Of a DNA stretch of 64,000 bases, positions 1 to 9,483 are shown in pieces; position 1 is the stretch's first letter, and every line of letters begins with the position of its first letter. A program made the translations under genes and the position numbers. Where the stretch lies: NCBI GenBank assembly GCA_902801375.1, contig CADCIB010000003.1:1-64000 (forward strand), written 5' to 3'. This DNA is from an uncultured Prevotellaceae bacterium. GTDB lineage: Bacteria; Bacteroidota; Bacteroidia; Bacteroidales; Bacteroidaceae. Under the pieces are notes generated by a model. The model was not told where the DNA came from and searched no databases. It saw nothing but the letters and a program-made list of their open reading frames with translations.

Positions 1-33
1 ACACCTTTTACACCTGACTGGACCTTTTGGTGG

Positions 34-1932
34 TTACAGCGACATAATGCTGTTATCCAAACCAGTTGCTCCCTTTCCGTTGAAAAGCTTTCTGTTGATC
101 CTGCCCCTGGCATTCGACACACTCTGGCTCGAACTTTTCAGAAGGATGCAACACTCTGAAACAATAAAACCAAGTCTGATAAGTATGGCAACTCTCTTCT
201 CTAATATTGAGAGTGCCTTGTCTGGGTCTGTTATATAGGAATAGAACGGACTGTGATGCTTGGACACGATATTCTCCAAATCGTTCCAGTCCTTTTCGCT
301 GGGTGTCTCCATCTTACCTGCCATCTGGTGAAGCCTGTTCACGACGACGTAGTGGAGAGGATCTCCTTTGTGTATAGGCGTACCCAGGCTGCCGGCATCA
401 CGGAACTTCGAAAGCTGCACGTTCAGATCGTCTATCTCCTTCTTGTATCTTCCGATTTCTTTTTCGTATCTGTTTTTGATATCTGACATGTTCTTTTGAC
501 TGACTCTATACTTTTCCGCCATCTTGACTGTTTCTTCTCTTGCCTCGGCCTGAAGCCTTTCAATTCTAAGTGTCGTTTCGTTGAATTGATTGAGAAGCGT
601 GCTGTATTGGAGGTTCATTCTCGCAAATTCGAAAACCTTTTGCTTCTTGGCCTTCCATGATATGATGTACACAACCGTTGATATGGTGGCCATCAGGGAC
701 AGGATGACAACAAGGAGGTATACCAGGTTCTTGTGCCTCTCGGCCTCGAGCGACTTGTCATTTGCGGCACGCTCCAAGCGGCTGTAATCGTACATAGCCT
801 TCGAACGAACCATCTCTTTCGTATAGGTGTGGCGATAGGCAGAATCGTTCGCCTGACAGTATAGGCGTGCATATTTACTGATTGAATCGGGTAACTGCAG
901 CTTTTGATAGACTTCGAAAAGTCCTTTGGCTGCTGCTTCAGTCCGATTTAGGTTTCCGCCAATCTGCATCAGCTTCATGTAATAAAGCTTGGCGGATTCG
1001 TAGTCGCCTGCTGACAGCAGATAGTCGCCTTTCATGGAATAATAAGCCTCACGTCCTTTTTCTATCTCACCACCCGTTCCGAAAAGGCCAGATCTCGCTT
1101 CGTACTCTTTGAACAATTCTCCCGCTTTTCTCGTCTTTCCTTGTTGAGTTAGGACTTGAGCCATGACGGGAATCACATTATAGTATGCCCGGCTCTTACC
1201 ATATTTCCTATACTCATGCATTACGTGATTGCAAACGGACAGGACACTGTCGTATTCGTTCATCATATAATAGGCACTGGTCGTGTGTTCCAAGCAGGAA
1301 AGGGCACGAAGGGTGTCCCCACCACGATACGCAGCCGCTTCTGCTTTCCTATAACTGTTGATTGCTTCGGGCAGCACCATCTGATAAAGTAGCAGGTGGG
1401 CATTCTGATAGTAAATATTGCTCAGTAGGATGAAGTCACAATCTGCCCGGGTAGTGTCGGCCTGCTGTATCGCATTGCCGAATTCTCTTAGGGCTGCGGG
1501 GGCCTCGCCCATATCAGAATAGCAGCGGCCCAGCAGATAGTGGGCGAGCATACGGGAAGCCCCCCTCTCATCCCCCCAAAAGGGGGAGGCCTTACGGTCG
1601 TAGTAGTCGCAGACGCGGCGCATGAGGGCGGCGTGGCGGGCGGTGAGGACGGTGTCGCACTTGTTCTCAGCGTTGGTGCGCAGCAGGTGGAAGCGCATGA
1701 GATCGCCCTTCCTCATCTGGTTAGTGTCGGGCAGCAGGGCGTTGAGGAGGGTCAGTGCCGAGTCTGGCCGGGCATTCATCAGGCTGTCGGCGCTGTCGAG
1801 GACGGCGCGGTGCTGTGGCGATGTGCAGGCGAAGAGCATCATGGCCAGCAAAAGAGCTAAATTATTGGTTATATGAGACGCGCCCATACCTTGGCGAATA
1901 GCCGACAGAATAGAATGAGACATCCTTTTCAT
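34..1932 (-). CDS. TPR lipoprotein regulator with C-terminal LuxR-like helical domain
   Basis: Up to 632 aa. A lipoprotein signal ends in the lipobox LFAC (Cys36). TPR-type helical repeats follow to about residue 390, then one membrane segment (about 404-424), a long coiled coil (about 440-520) and a C-terminal helical segment (RLGFIVSECCILL, then SNARGRINRKLF) resembling the helix-turn-helix end of Bacteroidota TPR regulators. The ligand and target genes are unknown; a role as envelope-anchored regulator is inferred. A promoter -7 box ends only 4 nt before the first ATG, so translation may instead begin at codon 16 (position 1887), which would give a normal-length lipoprotein signal. Residues about 113-125 (SPFWGDERGAS) are encoded by a GC-rich palindromic repeat that looks like an in-frame insertion. 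It stands alone, with secDF upstream on the same strand but separated by a terminator. Confidence 0.8.
   Translation of the reverse strand: MKRMSHSILSAIRQGMGASHITNNLALLLAMMLFACTSPQHRAVLDSADSLMNARPDSALTLLNALLPDTNQMRKGDLMRFHLLRTNAENKCDTVLTARHAALMRRVCDYYDRKASPFWGDERGASRMLAHYLLGRCYSDMGEAPAALREFGNAIQQADTTRADCDFILLSNIYYQNAHLLLYQMVLPEAINSYRKAEAAAYRGGDTLRALSCLEHTTSAYYMMNEYDSVLSVCNHVMHEYRKYGKSRAYYNVIPVMAQVLTQQGKTRKAGELFKEYEARSGLFGTGGEIEKGREAYYSMKGDYLLSAGDYESAKLYYMKLMQIGGNLNRTEAAAKGLFEVYQKLQLPDSISKYARLYCQANDSAYRHTYTKEMVRSKAMYDYSRLERAANDKSLEAERHKNLVYLLVVILSLMATISTVVYIISWKAKKQKVFEFARMNLQYSTLLNQFNETTLRIERLQAEAREETVKMAEKYRVSQKNMSDIKNRYEKEIGRYKKEIDDLNVQLSKFRDAGSLGTPIHKGDPLHYVVVNRLHQMAGKMETPSEKDWNDLENIVSKHHSPFYSYITDPDKALSILEKRVAILIRLGFIVSECCILLKSSSQSVSNARGRINRKLFNGKGATGLDNSIMSL
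1557..1592. repeat. GC-rich palindromic repeat inside the TPR regulator gene
   Basis: On the minus strand it reads CCCCCTTTTGGGGGG then ATGAGAGGGGGGCTT. Near-identical elements lie inside the DEAD-box gene (about 13975-14032) and inside rluA (about 50485-50575). Confidence 0.6.
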
Positions 1933-1936
1933 AATG

Positions 1937-1968
1937 CAAAAATACGAAGAAAGGATGAGATGACCAAA
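1937..1968 (-). promoter_or_regulatory. Bacteroidota-type promoter of the TPR regulator
   Basis: On the minus strand TTTG (1968-1965) is followed after 20 bp by TATTTTTG (1944-1937), which fits the TTTG / TAnnTTTG consensus. The start site would fall at or inside the first ATG of the gene. Confidence 0.6.
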
Positions 1969-1995
1969 GAATTGACATGAATTAACGCGTAGACA

Positions 1996-2030
1996 AAAGA
2001 AAGGCGCGGCTGATTATTGCCGCGCCTTTC
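1996..2030 (-). terminator. Intrinsic terminator of secDF
   Basis: A 12-bp perfect stem GAAAGGCGCGGC / GCCGCGCCTTTC (1999-2010 with 2019-2030) with an 8-nt loop is followed on the minus strand by TTTTGTC. It lies about 40 nt after the secDF stop codon. Confidence 0.8.
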
Positions 2031-2072
2031 GAAAAGCGAGGGGTCTCCCCCTGTTATTAGATGAGTGTTTGC

Positions 2073-5063
2073 TTACTTGGTCTCTCCCTTTGCTCTGCGG
2101 CTCAGCACGAAGTAGGCCACAGGCGATGCGATGAAGATAGACGACAGCGTACCGAATACGACACCGAGAATCATGGCGAAGGCAAAGCTGCGGATGGCTT
2201 CTCCACCAAGGAAGAAGATACAGAGCAGCACAATCAACGTCGATACTGAAGTGTTGATGGTACGAGCCAGTGTCTGATTGATACTCTCGTTGAAGAGACT
2301 CATCTTGTCCTGCTTCGGGTGCAGGTGCAGATTCTCACGGATACGGTCGAAAACCACCACCTTATCGTTGATGGAGTAACCAATCACCGTCAAGATAGCA
2401 CCGATGAACGTCTGGTCGATTTCCAGCGAGAAGGGCATCCAACCCCAACAGATGGAGTAGAGTCCGAGCACGATGAGCGTATCGACGGCCAGAGCCACCA
2501 CCGAACCGAGCGAGAAGGCCACATTGCGGAAACGCAACAGGATGTAGAGGAAGATGGCAATCAGGGCGATGAACACACTCAGGAATGCGTTATAAGTGAT
2601 GTCCTTAGCCACCGACGGACCCACCTTCGTAGAGCTGATGATAGAACCACCCTCGCGAACGTCGGGGTTCTTGAACGACTCTACGTTGGCCTGCGACACG
2701 AGACCAGCCTTCTTCAGCGAGTTGTAAAGGATGTCCTCTGCCTCGTCGTCGACGGTCGGGTCGTTGCTCTCAATCTTGTAGTTGGTGGAGATACGGATGG
2801 TCTTGTGGTCGGTACCCAGTGCCAATGCGCCGGTGTTGCAGCCAGGGAAAGCCTCAGCCAACAAGCCGCGAATCTCTTCAGGCTCCACAGCCTTCTCGAA
2901 GGTCACCACATAGTTGCGACCACCAGTGAAGTCGATGCTGCGGCTCAGTCCGCGGGTAGCAAGGCTGACAGCGAAGATGACGACGGCGGCAATCACCACA
3001 TACAGGGTCTTCTTGGCAAAACTCATGAACGGCACGTGCATGTTCTGCATGAGGTTCTTTGAGAAGTTGGTGCAGAAGGTGAGGTTGAGCCACTTGTCTT
3101 TGTTCATGCGGTTCTCATAGACCAGACGTGTCAGGAACACGGCTGTGAAGAACGAACAGAAGATACCGATGATCCATGTGGTAGCGAAACCGCGGATGGG
3201 ACCTGTACCGAAGGTGAGCAGGATGACACCCGTGATGATACTCGTCAAGTTGGAGTCGAAGATGGCCGAGAAGGCATTGCTATAACCAGCCTGCAGGGCA
3301 TCCTTGATCTTCTTGCCGTTGCGCATCTCTTCCTTGATACGTTCGTAGATGAGCACGTTGGCGTCGACAGCCGTACCCAAGGTCAGCACGATACCGGCGA
3401 GACCCGACATGGTCAGAGCGGCCTGGAACGAGGTAAGGATACCGAGGGTGAAGAACAGGTTGATGAGCAGCGCGCAGTTGGCCATCATACCCGGGATGAA
3501 GTTGTACATCAGCACCATGTAGATCATCAGGAGGATGAAGGCGATGATGAACGAGGTGATACCCTGCTTGATAGACTGAGCACCAAGGGTAGGACCGACC
3601 ACCTCTTCCTGCACGATACGGGCAGGAGCGGGCATACGACCTGACTTCAGCGTGTTGGCAAGGTCTTTCGTATCTTCGATGGTGAAGTTACCTGTGATGG
3701 ATGAGTTACCACCTGAGATTTCACCAAGCACGCGCGGAGCACTGTAGACGACACCGTCGAGGACGATGGCGATGGCCTTGCCGACGTTAGCCTTGGTGAG
3801 CTGAGCCCAACGGTGGGCACCGTCGTTGTTCATCTGCATGCTGACATTCGGACGACCAGAGACCTGCTCGAACTCATCCTTGGCATCGACAATCACGTCG
3901 CCTTCCAGCGGAGCACGACCGTTCACACCCGTAGCTTTCAGAGCGTGAAGCTCGTAGATGTTCTTCGTATTCATCAGGTCGGTGGGCTTGGCACTCCACA
4001 ACAGACGGAGGTCGCCGGGCATGATCTGCTTGGCATATTCACTCTTCAGGGCCTTGTTGATTTCAGCAGTATCGCGTACGTTGGCGTAACCTACCACGCT
4101 CAGCGAACCCTGAGGAGCCAACTGAAGGATGGCGAGCAGCGGGTTGCGCTTCTTGGCAGCCTCAAGCTGTGCATCGCTGTCAGCAGTCTTGGCCACGTCT
4201 TTGCCGTCTTTCTTAATTTCGAACTTCTTATCAGCCTTGGCGGTGTCGGCCTTCTCGTTGGCAGCCACTTCCTTAGTCTCTGCAGCCTTTGTGCTGTCGG
4301 CAGCCTCTTCAGGCACATTGCCGGCCAGACGCTGGTCGAGCTGCGAGAGATACGGAGTAATCTCCTGGCTATTGTAGGTTTCCCAGAACTCCAAGTTGGC
4401 AGAACCCTGCAGCAGCTTACGCACGCGCTCTGGTTCACGGATACCCGGCATTTCCACCATCAGACGTCCTTCCTGTCCTTCCAGCTTCTGGATGTTGGGC
4501 TGTACGACACCGAACTTGTCGATACGGTTGCGCACGACGTTGAACGAGTTGTCGATGGCCGACTGCACTTCAGCGCGGAGAGCCTCTTCCACCTCTTTGT
4601 CGGTGCTCTGTGTGGACACTTTACCCTTGAGCTGCTGAGTAGCAAAGATCTCTGCCAAACGGTGGCCTGGGGCATTCTTGTGGTAAGCGTTGATGAAGAG
4701 CGAGATGAAGTCTTTCTGACTGGTCTCTTCTTCTTTCTTAGCTTCCTGCATCGACTTGACGAAGGCAGCGTCGGTCTTATGGTCGGCGAGCGTTTCCACC
4801 ACGTCAGGCACGCTGATTTCGAGGATCACGTTCATACCGCCTTTCAGGTCAAGGCCGAGACCAATCTGTGTCTCGAGACACTTCTGATAAGAGTAAACTC
4901 CCAAATACTTCACAGAATCCTTGTAGTCCTGCTGTGCAATCGGGTCTTTGAGCTTAGCAGCCTGTCTGTCGTAGTAGCTTGTAGCCACAGAAAACGACAG
5001 GTAGAAAATACTTGCCAATGTGAGCAAGATGGCTGTTGTAATAACAATTCCTTTGTTTTGCAT
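2073..5063 (-). CDS. secDF: Protein translocase subunit SecDF (fused)
   Basis: 996 aa, a natural fusion of SecD and SecF, the proton-driven accessory complex that pulls proteins through SecYEG at the inner membrane. The SecD half starts with a membrane segment and carries the signature LGLDLKGGMNVILEI; SecF begins near residue 650 and carries SIDFTGGRNYVVTFE. Each half ends with a bundle of membrane segments, 12 in total. Length is usual for Bacteroidota SecDF. The periplasmic part holds a Lys/Ala/Glu-rich stretch (about residues 244-311) that looks like a disordered insert. A -7 box TATCTTTG lies on the minus strand at 5167-5160, without a good -33 box, giving a leader of about 90 nt. Transcribed alone. 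Confidence 0.97.
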   Translation of the reverse strand: MQNKGIVITTAILLTLASIFYLSFSVATSYYDRQAAKLKDPIAQQDYKDSVKYLGVYSYQKCLETQIGLGLDLKGGMNVILEISVPDVVETLADHKTDAAFVKSMQEAKKEEETSQKDFISLFINAYHKNAPGHRLAEIFATQQLKGKVSTQSTDKEVEEALRAEVQSAIDNSFNVVRNRIDKFGVVQPNIQKLEGQEGRLMVEMPGIREPERVRKLLQGSANLEFWETYNSQEITPYLSQLDQRLAGNVPEEAADSTKAAETKEVAANEKADTAKADKKFEIKKDGKDVAKTADSDAQLEAAKKRNPLLAILQLAPQGSLSVVGYANVRDTAEINKALKSEYAKQIMPGDLRLLWSAKPTDLMNTKNIYELHALKATGVNGRAPLEGDVIVDAKDEFEQVSGRPNVSMQMNNDGAHRWAQLTKANVGKAIAIVLDGVVYSAPRVLGEISGGNSSITGNFTIEDTKDLANTLKSGRMPAPARIVQEEVVGPTLGAQSIKQGITSFIIAFILLMIYMVLMYNFIPGMMANCALLINLFFTLGILTSFQAALTMSGLAGIVLTLGTAVDANVLIYERIKEEMRNGKKIKDALQAGYSNAFSAIFDSNLTSIITGVILLTFGTGPIRGFATTWIIGIFCSFFTAVFLTRLVYENRMNKDKWLNLTFCTNFSKNLMQNMHVPFMSFAKKTLYVVIAAVVIFAVSLATRGLSRSIDFTGGRNYVVTFEKAVEPEEIRGLLAEAFPGCNTGALALGTDHKTIRISTNYKIESNDPTVDDEAEDILYNSLKKAGLVSQANVESFKNPDVREGGSIISSTKVGPSVAKDITYNAFLSVFIALIAIFLYILLRFRNVAFSLGSVVALAVDTLIVLGLYSICWGWMPFSLEIDQTFIGAILTVIGYSINDKVVVFDRIRENLHLHPKQDKMSLFNESINQTLARTINTSVSTLIVLLCIFFLGGEAIRSFAFAMILGVVFGTLSSIFIASPVAYFVLSRRAKGETK

Positions 5064-5220
5064 TTTTATTATTGATTTATTAATTAAAATTCCTGTTACA
5101 GAACGAGTTATACGCAGTTAAGGTCCTCCGCGATGAGACGGAAGACATCAAAAAGCGTGCAAAGATACATATTTTTTCACAATCAGAAATAATTCTTTCA
5201 CTTATATTATATATTTTTTA

Positions 5221-6306
5221 TTATTTAGAAGTATTTTTCAGCCAGCAAGCAATGGGATAGTGGTCGCTGCCCGGGGCTTGGTTGTCGACGGTACATTTAT
5301 AGGGCGTGAAATGAGAGGAACACAGGATATTGTCTATCCTGACGTACATGCGGCTGTCGGTATAGGTCCACCCAAGCCCTGTACCTGTAGCCACGAAACA
5401 GTCAGTCAGCAACCCAGCCAGCACATGATGGGTGTAGGAGATGGGGCTGTCGTTGAAGTCGCCACACAAGATGATGGGATACTGGCTATGCTCTCGTATG
5501 TAGCGAGCCACGGCATCGACCTGCTTCGACCGGATACGCGCCGCCTCGCCCAACACGACGATAAGCCTTCGTGACTCCGCCTTGACTGTGTCGGTGGCTA
5601 CCGTGCCCTCCACCATGTCGTGGAACCCCATACGGTCTTCGCGTGAGAGGCCCGTTTTCTCGAAATGGTTGTTGATGACAAGCAGTGTGTCTGCACCTTT
5701 CTTCACATAGAAGGCGCCGCTGCTATTGCTCTCCGACGGGTAGGCAATGACTTCTTTCTTCATGATGGGATATTTGCTGAGCAGTGTCAGTATCGACCCT
5801 TTCGTGCCATTGCGGCAAGAGTCGCTATAGGCATAATGCCCCTTGATGCTGTCGGTGAGAAAGGTAGTGACCCCTATTTCCTGCAGACATACGATGTCGG
5901 CATCGCTGTTCAACACATAGCTCAAGGCTGGACGTGTAGCGATACCGGTCTTTTCGTCGGTGTTGGACATAAACCCCTTGACGTTGAACGACAACACCTT
6001 GAAGGCCCCTTCCGGCACCTCTCCGCCTTTAAAATTAATAGGTATGTACGTGCGCACGTGTAGGAAACTGATGGCAAAAGCCAGCAACGGAATAAAGATG
6101 CGCTTCGGGCTGAACAATACCCACACGACGAGAAACGCAAGATTGAGCAAGATGAACAACGGAAAGGTGAGGCCAATACAGGAGAGCATCGGGTGCTCGG
6201 CGGGATGCAAATGGCCGCTCCAGCCCACAAGCACCATCAAAAGGGCCACGGCGACATTTGCCCCGGCCAGCATGTTGAGCAAGAATCTCTTCACGTTCTT
6301 GAACAT
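5221..6306 (-). CDS. Membrane-anchored endonuclease/exonuclease/phosphatase family protein
   Basis: 361 aa from the ATG at 6306, which lies 4 nt after the rhomboid stop codon; an ATG 24 nt further upstream (6330) would overlap that gene. Three hydrophobic segments in the first about 100 residues are followed by a DNase I-like fold with the expected motifs: LQEIG (metal-binding Glu), NNHFEKTG, ILCGDFNDS and a terminal SDHYPI with the catalytic Asp-His. The family cleaves phosphodiester or phosphomonoester bonds; the substrate here cannot be read from sequence. Placement directly after a rhomboid gene suggests co-transcription and possibly a shared envelope role. Confidence 0.85.
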   Translation of the reverse strand: MFKNVKRFLLNMLAGANVAVALLMVLVGWSGHLHPAEHPMLSCIGLTFPLFILLNLAFLVVWVLFSPKRIFIPLLAFAISFLHVRTYIPINFKGGEVPEGAFKVLSFNVKGFMSNTDEKTGIATRPALSYVLNSDADIVCLQEIGVTTFLTDSIKGHYAYSDSCRNGTKGSILTLLSKYPIMKKEVIAYPSESNSSGAFYVKKGADTLLVINNHFEKTGLSREDRMGFHDMVEGTVATDTVKAESRRLIVVLGEAARIRSKQVDAVARYIREHSQYPIILCGDFNDSPISYTHHVLAGLLTDCFVATGTGLGWTYTDSRMYVRIDNILCSSHFTPYKCTVDNQAPGSDHYPIACWLKNTSK

Positions 6307-6310
6307 TCGC

Positions 6311-7246
6311 CTACTGGTTTTTCTGTTCAAACAGTTTTCGTTTCTCGGCAGCCGTCAAGCTATCGTAACCGCTCTTGCGGATTTTGTCGAGAATACGGTC
6401 TATCTCGTCTTGTTCAGCTTTCTTGCGTGCATTGTATTCCCAATCAGGATTGGAGTAGTTTGTTGTGGAAGAAGTCGACTGCGAACCTTTGGAGCGCGCT
6501 CCCTTTCGGCGCTCCCAGTTATTGCGGAGACGGTCGAAGAACTGCTGCCCCTGCGATTGGCCATAGTTTCCCATGGTGGGGTGTTTCCTCCAATATCGGA
6601 TGAGCAGATAGCCAAACAGCATACCACCGAGATGGGCAAAGTGAGCCACACTGTCGTTTGTCGTGGCCAATGCCGAGAACAGCTCGATGAGTGCATATCC
6701 ACAGACAAACCACTTGGCCTTGATGGGCACAGGCAGCGGGAAAATGAAGATGCGCTCCTCAGGGAATATCATACCGAAAGCCAACAAGATGGCATAGATG
6801 GCGCCCGAGGCACCCACAGTGGTCCACTGTGTGAGCAGCGCCTGCGAATTGGCGGCCACCTCGGCCAAGTCGCCAAAACCAATGCCCGGAATCTGCGATG
6901 TGGCCAGCAGGTAGAACGAACCAAACTGCGTCAGCTCCTGGATGAGTCCCGCACCGACGCCACACGTCAGATAGTAGGTCAGGAACTTTTTGGGGCCCCA
7001 TACATTCTCCACCACACAGCCAAACATCCAAAGAGCAAACATATTGAAGAAAATGTGCTCCAGATTGGCATGCATGAACATATAGGTGAGCAGTTGATAG
7101 ACCCTGAAATTCGAGGCCATGAAAAAGTGCAGACCGAAGAGCTGCTCTAAGTTTATCCCCACGCGTCCAAGCACAAATGTGGCAACAAACACCAATACAT
7201 TTATGATCAGCAAGTTCTTCGTGACAACCGGTATATTGCGTATCAT
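6311..7246 (-). CDS. Rhomboid family intramembrane serine protease
   Basis: 311 aa. The membrane core (residues 1-215) carries the catalytic motif GASGA with Ser147 and the second catalytic residue His205 in AHLGG; the oxyanion and gating motif MHANLEHIFFNM (about 58-69) is also present. A hydrophilic tail of about 90 residues, rich in Lys, Arg and Ser, ends the protein. Rhomboids cut membrane proteins within or near their transmembrane helices; the substrate is unknown. The EEP-family gene follows within 4 nt. The gene diverges from hup across a 214-bp intergenic region. Confidence 0.92.
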   Translation of the reverse strand: MIRNIPVVTKNLLIINVLVFVATFVLGRVGINLEQLFGLHFFMASNFRVYQLLTYMFMHANLEHIFFNMFALWMFGCVVENVWGPKKFLTYYLTCGVGAGLIQELTQFGSFYLLATSQIPGIGFGDLAEVAANSQALLTQWTTVGASGAIYAILLAFGMIFPEERIFIFPLPVPIKAKWFVCGYALIELFSALATTNDSVAHFAHLGGMLFGYLLIRYWRKHPTMGNYGQSQGQQFFDRLRNNWERRKGARSKGSQSTSSTTNYSNPDWEYNARKKAEQDEIDRILDKIRKSGYDSLTAAEKRKLFEQKNQ

Positions 7247-7377
7247 GATTCTATGTCGTTATTGTTTGAAAAAGTCGTTATCGGCGGCAAAATTACAAAA
7301 AATATCTGTCATGAGGTGCAAAAAAGACCTTTTACAGACTTTTTTTCATTAAAAACATCATTTTTTTTACATTTTTG

Positions 7378-7408
7378 TTTGATTTTCCAATTGTTTACGC
7401 TATATTTG
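7378..7408 (+). promoter_or_regulatory. Promoter of hup
   Basis: TTTG (7378-7381), 19 bp, TATATTTG (7401-7408): a perfect match to the Bacteroidota consensus. It predicts a leader of about 45 nt before the ATG at 7461. The rest of 7247-7460 is AT-rich. Confidence 0.85.
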
Positions 7409-7460
7409 CGCAGAATTTCAATGAAATAATTTTTTATTTACCAATTAATTACAATAAATT

Positions 7461-7733
7461 ATGAACAAAACTGAATTTGTAGAGAAGATCGCAGCCGCTT
7501 CTGGTCTGTCAAAGGCTGATTCGAAAAAGGCTCTCGAGGCCGTAGTAGCAACTGTGAAGGAAGCCCTCGTAGCAGGCGACAAGGTTGCCCTCGTTGGTTT
7601 CGGCACTTTCGCTGTGAGTGAGCGTCCGGCTCGCGAAGGCATCAATCCCCGCTCCAAGGAGAAGATCAAGATTGCTGCCAAGAAGGTTGCAAAGTTCAAG
7701 GCCGGTAAGGAGTTGAACGACGCTCTGGTTTAA
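7461..7733 (+). CDS. hup: HU family DNA-binding protein
   Basis: 90 aa, the standard length of HU/IHF proteins. The sequence begins MNKTEFVEKIAAASGLSK and shows the helical dimer core (1-45) and the beta-arm region with the conserved GFGTF and NPRSKEKIKI motifs (about 47-72). It is a homodimeric nucleoid protein that bends and compacts DNA. A strong consensus promoter and a strong terminator bracket it, so it is a single-gene transcript, as expected for an abundant protein. Confidence 0.97.
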   Translation: MNKTEFVEKIAAASGLSKADSKKALEAVVATVKEALVAGDKVALVGFGTFAVSERPAREGINPRSKEKIKIAAKKVAKFKAGKELNDALV

Positions 7734-7756
7734 TCGTTGGCATTAGAAAAAAAGAA

Positions 7757-7790
7757 AACGGGAGTCTGTTTCGACTCCCGCTTTTTTGTT
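7757..7790. terminator. Bidirectional terminator between hup and kduD
   Basis: Stem CGGGAGTC / GACTCCCG (7759-7766 with 7773-7780). A T-run follows on the plus strand (7782-7787) and A-rich sequence lies on the left side (T-rich on the minus strand), so it can serve both convergent genes. Confidence 0.85.
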
Positions 7791-8591
7791 TTATGGCTGT
7801 TTGCCGATATAGGCGAGAATGCCACCGTCGACGTAGAGGATATGGCCGTTGACGGCATCCGATGCTTTCGAGGCAAGAAAGACGGCGGGACCTCCCAGCT
7901 CGTCGGGGTTGAGCCAGCGGCCGGCAGGCGTCTTGGCGCAGATGAATGCATCGAACGGATGGCGACTGCCGTCGGCCTGCCGCTCGCGGAGTGGTGCTGT
8001 CTGCGGCGTGGCGATGTAGCCAGGGCCGATGCCGTTGCACTGGATGTTGTACCCTCCATATTCCGAACAGATGTTTCGCGTCAGCATTTTCAGTCCGCCC
8101 TTGGCGGCGGCGTAGGCTGAAACGGTCTCGCGACCGAGTTCCGACATCATCGAACAGACGTTGATGATCTTGCCTTCGCGGCGCTCCATCATCTCCGGCA
8201 CTACGGCCTTGGCGCAGATGAACGGTCCGACGAGGTCGATGTCGATGACCTGCTGGAACTCCTCGCGCTTCATCTCGTGCATCGGGATGCGCTTGATGAT
8301 ACCGGCATTATTCACCAGAATGTCTATCTGCCCCACCTCCTGATGGATTCTCTCCACGAGGGCAGCCACTTCTTCTTCGTTCGTCACGTCGCAGACGTAG
8401 CCGCGTACATTCTCAATGTCTGCCTCTTTATAGCTCTGCAAGGCTTTCTCCTTAGCCTCCTCGGAGCGCACGTTGAACACAATCATGTGGGCACCAGCCT
8501 CCACATACGCCTTAGCGATGGCAAATCCAATGCCATAGGCAGCACCTGTGATCCAGGCGTTCTTGCCTTCCAAAGAAAAGATACTCTTCAT
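7791..8591 (-). CDS. kduD: 2-dehydro-3-deoxy-D-gluconate 5-dehydrogenase (KduD-type SDR)
   Basis: 266 aa short-chain dehydrogenase. The cofactor motif TGAAYGIG lies near residue 16, NNAG near 93 and the catalytic Ser-Tyr-Lys in SMMSELGRETVSAYAAAK. It reduces 2,5-diketo-3-deoxygluconate to 2-keto-3-deoxygluconate with NAD(P)H in uronate and pectin breakdown. The start lies 7 nt downstream of the kduI stop, so the pair is translated from one message; the neighbour makes the KduD assignment firm compared with other SDR enzymes. Confidence 0.93.
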   Translation of the reverse strand: MKSIFSLEGKNAWITGAAYGIGFAIAKAYVEAGAHMIVFNVRSEEAKEKALQSYKEADIENVRGYVCDVTNEEEVAALVERIHQEVGQIDILVNNAGIIKRIPMHEMKREEFQQVIDIDLVGPFICAKAVVPEMMERREGKIINVCSMMSELGRETVSAYAAAKGGLKMLTRNICSEYGGYNIQCNGIGPGYIATPQTAPLRERQADGSRHPFDAFICAKTPAGRWLNPDELGGPAVFLASKASDAVNGHILYVDGGILAYIGKQP

Positions 8592-8598
8592 GACTCTT

Positions 8599-9441
8599 TT
8601 ATTTTAGGTCGGTGATCTTCGAGAAATCCTGGTCGCCATAGTCGAGGTTCTCACCGCCCATGCCCCAGATGAAGGTGTAGTTGTGGGTGGCGGCTGCCGA
8701 GTGGATGCTCCATTCGGGCGAGAGCACGGCCTGGTCGCCGCGCATCCAGATATGGCGCGTCTCTTCCACCTCGCCCATGAAATGGCAAACAGCCTGGTCC
8801 TCAGGCACTTCGAAATAGAAGTAGGCCTCCATACGACGAGAGTGTACATGTGCCGGCATCGTATTCCAGACAGAACCTGTGGCCAGCTCGGTCATACCCA
8901 TCTGCAACTGACAAGTGGGCAACACCTGGTTGACAATCATCTTGTTGATGTCGCGCTCGTTCGACATTTCCAGCGAACCCATGTGGGCCACCACGGCATC
9001 CTGTTTTGTGATTTTCCGGCAAGGATACTCCTTATGCGCTGTTGTGGAGTTGAAATAGAACTTGGCGGGTTTGGTCTTATCGTCGCTTGCAAACACCACT
9101 TCGCGGTCGCCACGTCCGATGTAGAGGGCTTCCTTGTAAGCTAAGTGGAACACTTCCAGCCCCACCCTGACCGTTCCAGGGCCTCCTACATTGAAGATGC
9201 CCACCTCGCGGCGGGTGGTGAAGAAGTCGGCACGCAGCGGGTCGATAGCTTCTAAGGGCAATTCCTCGCCAGCGGGCATAGCGCCGCCCACCACCATGCG
9301 GTCGTACATGGAGTAGACCATGTTCACTTCGTTCTCGGCAAAAACGCGCTCCATGAGGAAATCGCGACGGATACGTTGGGTGTCGTAATGCTTGGCATCC
9401 TCGGGATGCGCAGCATAGCGGATTTCATAATTGGTTTTCAT
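8599..9441 (-). CDS. kduI: 5-dehydro-4-deoxy-D-glucuronate isomerase
   Basis: 280 aa from the ATG at 9441 (MKTNYEIRYAAHPEDAKHYD), matching the usual KduI length; an in-frame extension of 12 codons upstream is unlikely to be used. Cupin-fold enzyme with the zinc-binding His cluster HVHSRRMEAYFYF and a conserved tail HNYTFIWGMGGEN. It converts 5-keto-4-deoxyuronate to 2,5-diketo-3-deoxygluconate, the substrate of the adjacent KduD. Together they handle unsaturated uronates released by pectate or glycosaminoglycan lyases. Confidence 0.96.
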   Translation of the reverse strand: MKTNYEIRYAAHPEDAKHYDTQRIRRDFLMERVFAENEVNMVYSMYDRMVVGGAMPAGEELPLEAIDPLRADFFTTRREVGIFNVGGPGTVRVGLEVFHLAYKEALYIGRGDREVVFASDDKTKPAKFYFNSTTAHKEYPCRKITKQDAVVAHMGSLEMSNERDINKMIVNQVLPTCQLQMGMTELATGSVWNTMPAHVHSRRMEAYFYFEVPEDQAVCHFMGEVEETRHIWMRGDQAVLSPEWSIHSAAATHNYTFIWGMGGENLDYGDQDFSKITDLK

Positions 9442-9483
9442 TCTTCTTTTATTGGTTCTTGTTAATTGCAAATTCAATAATAG

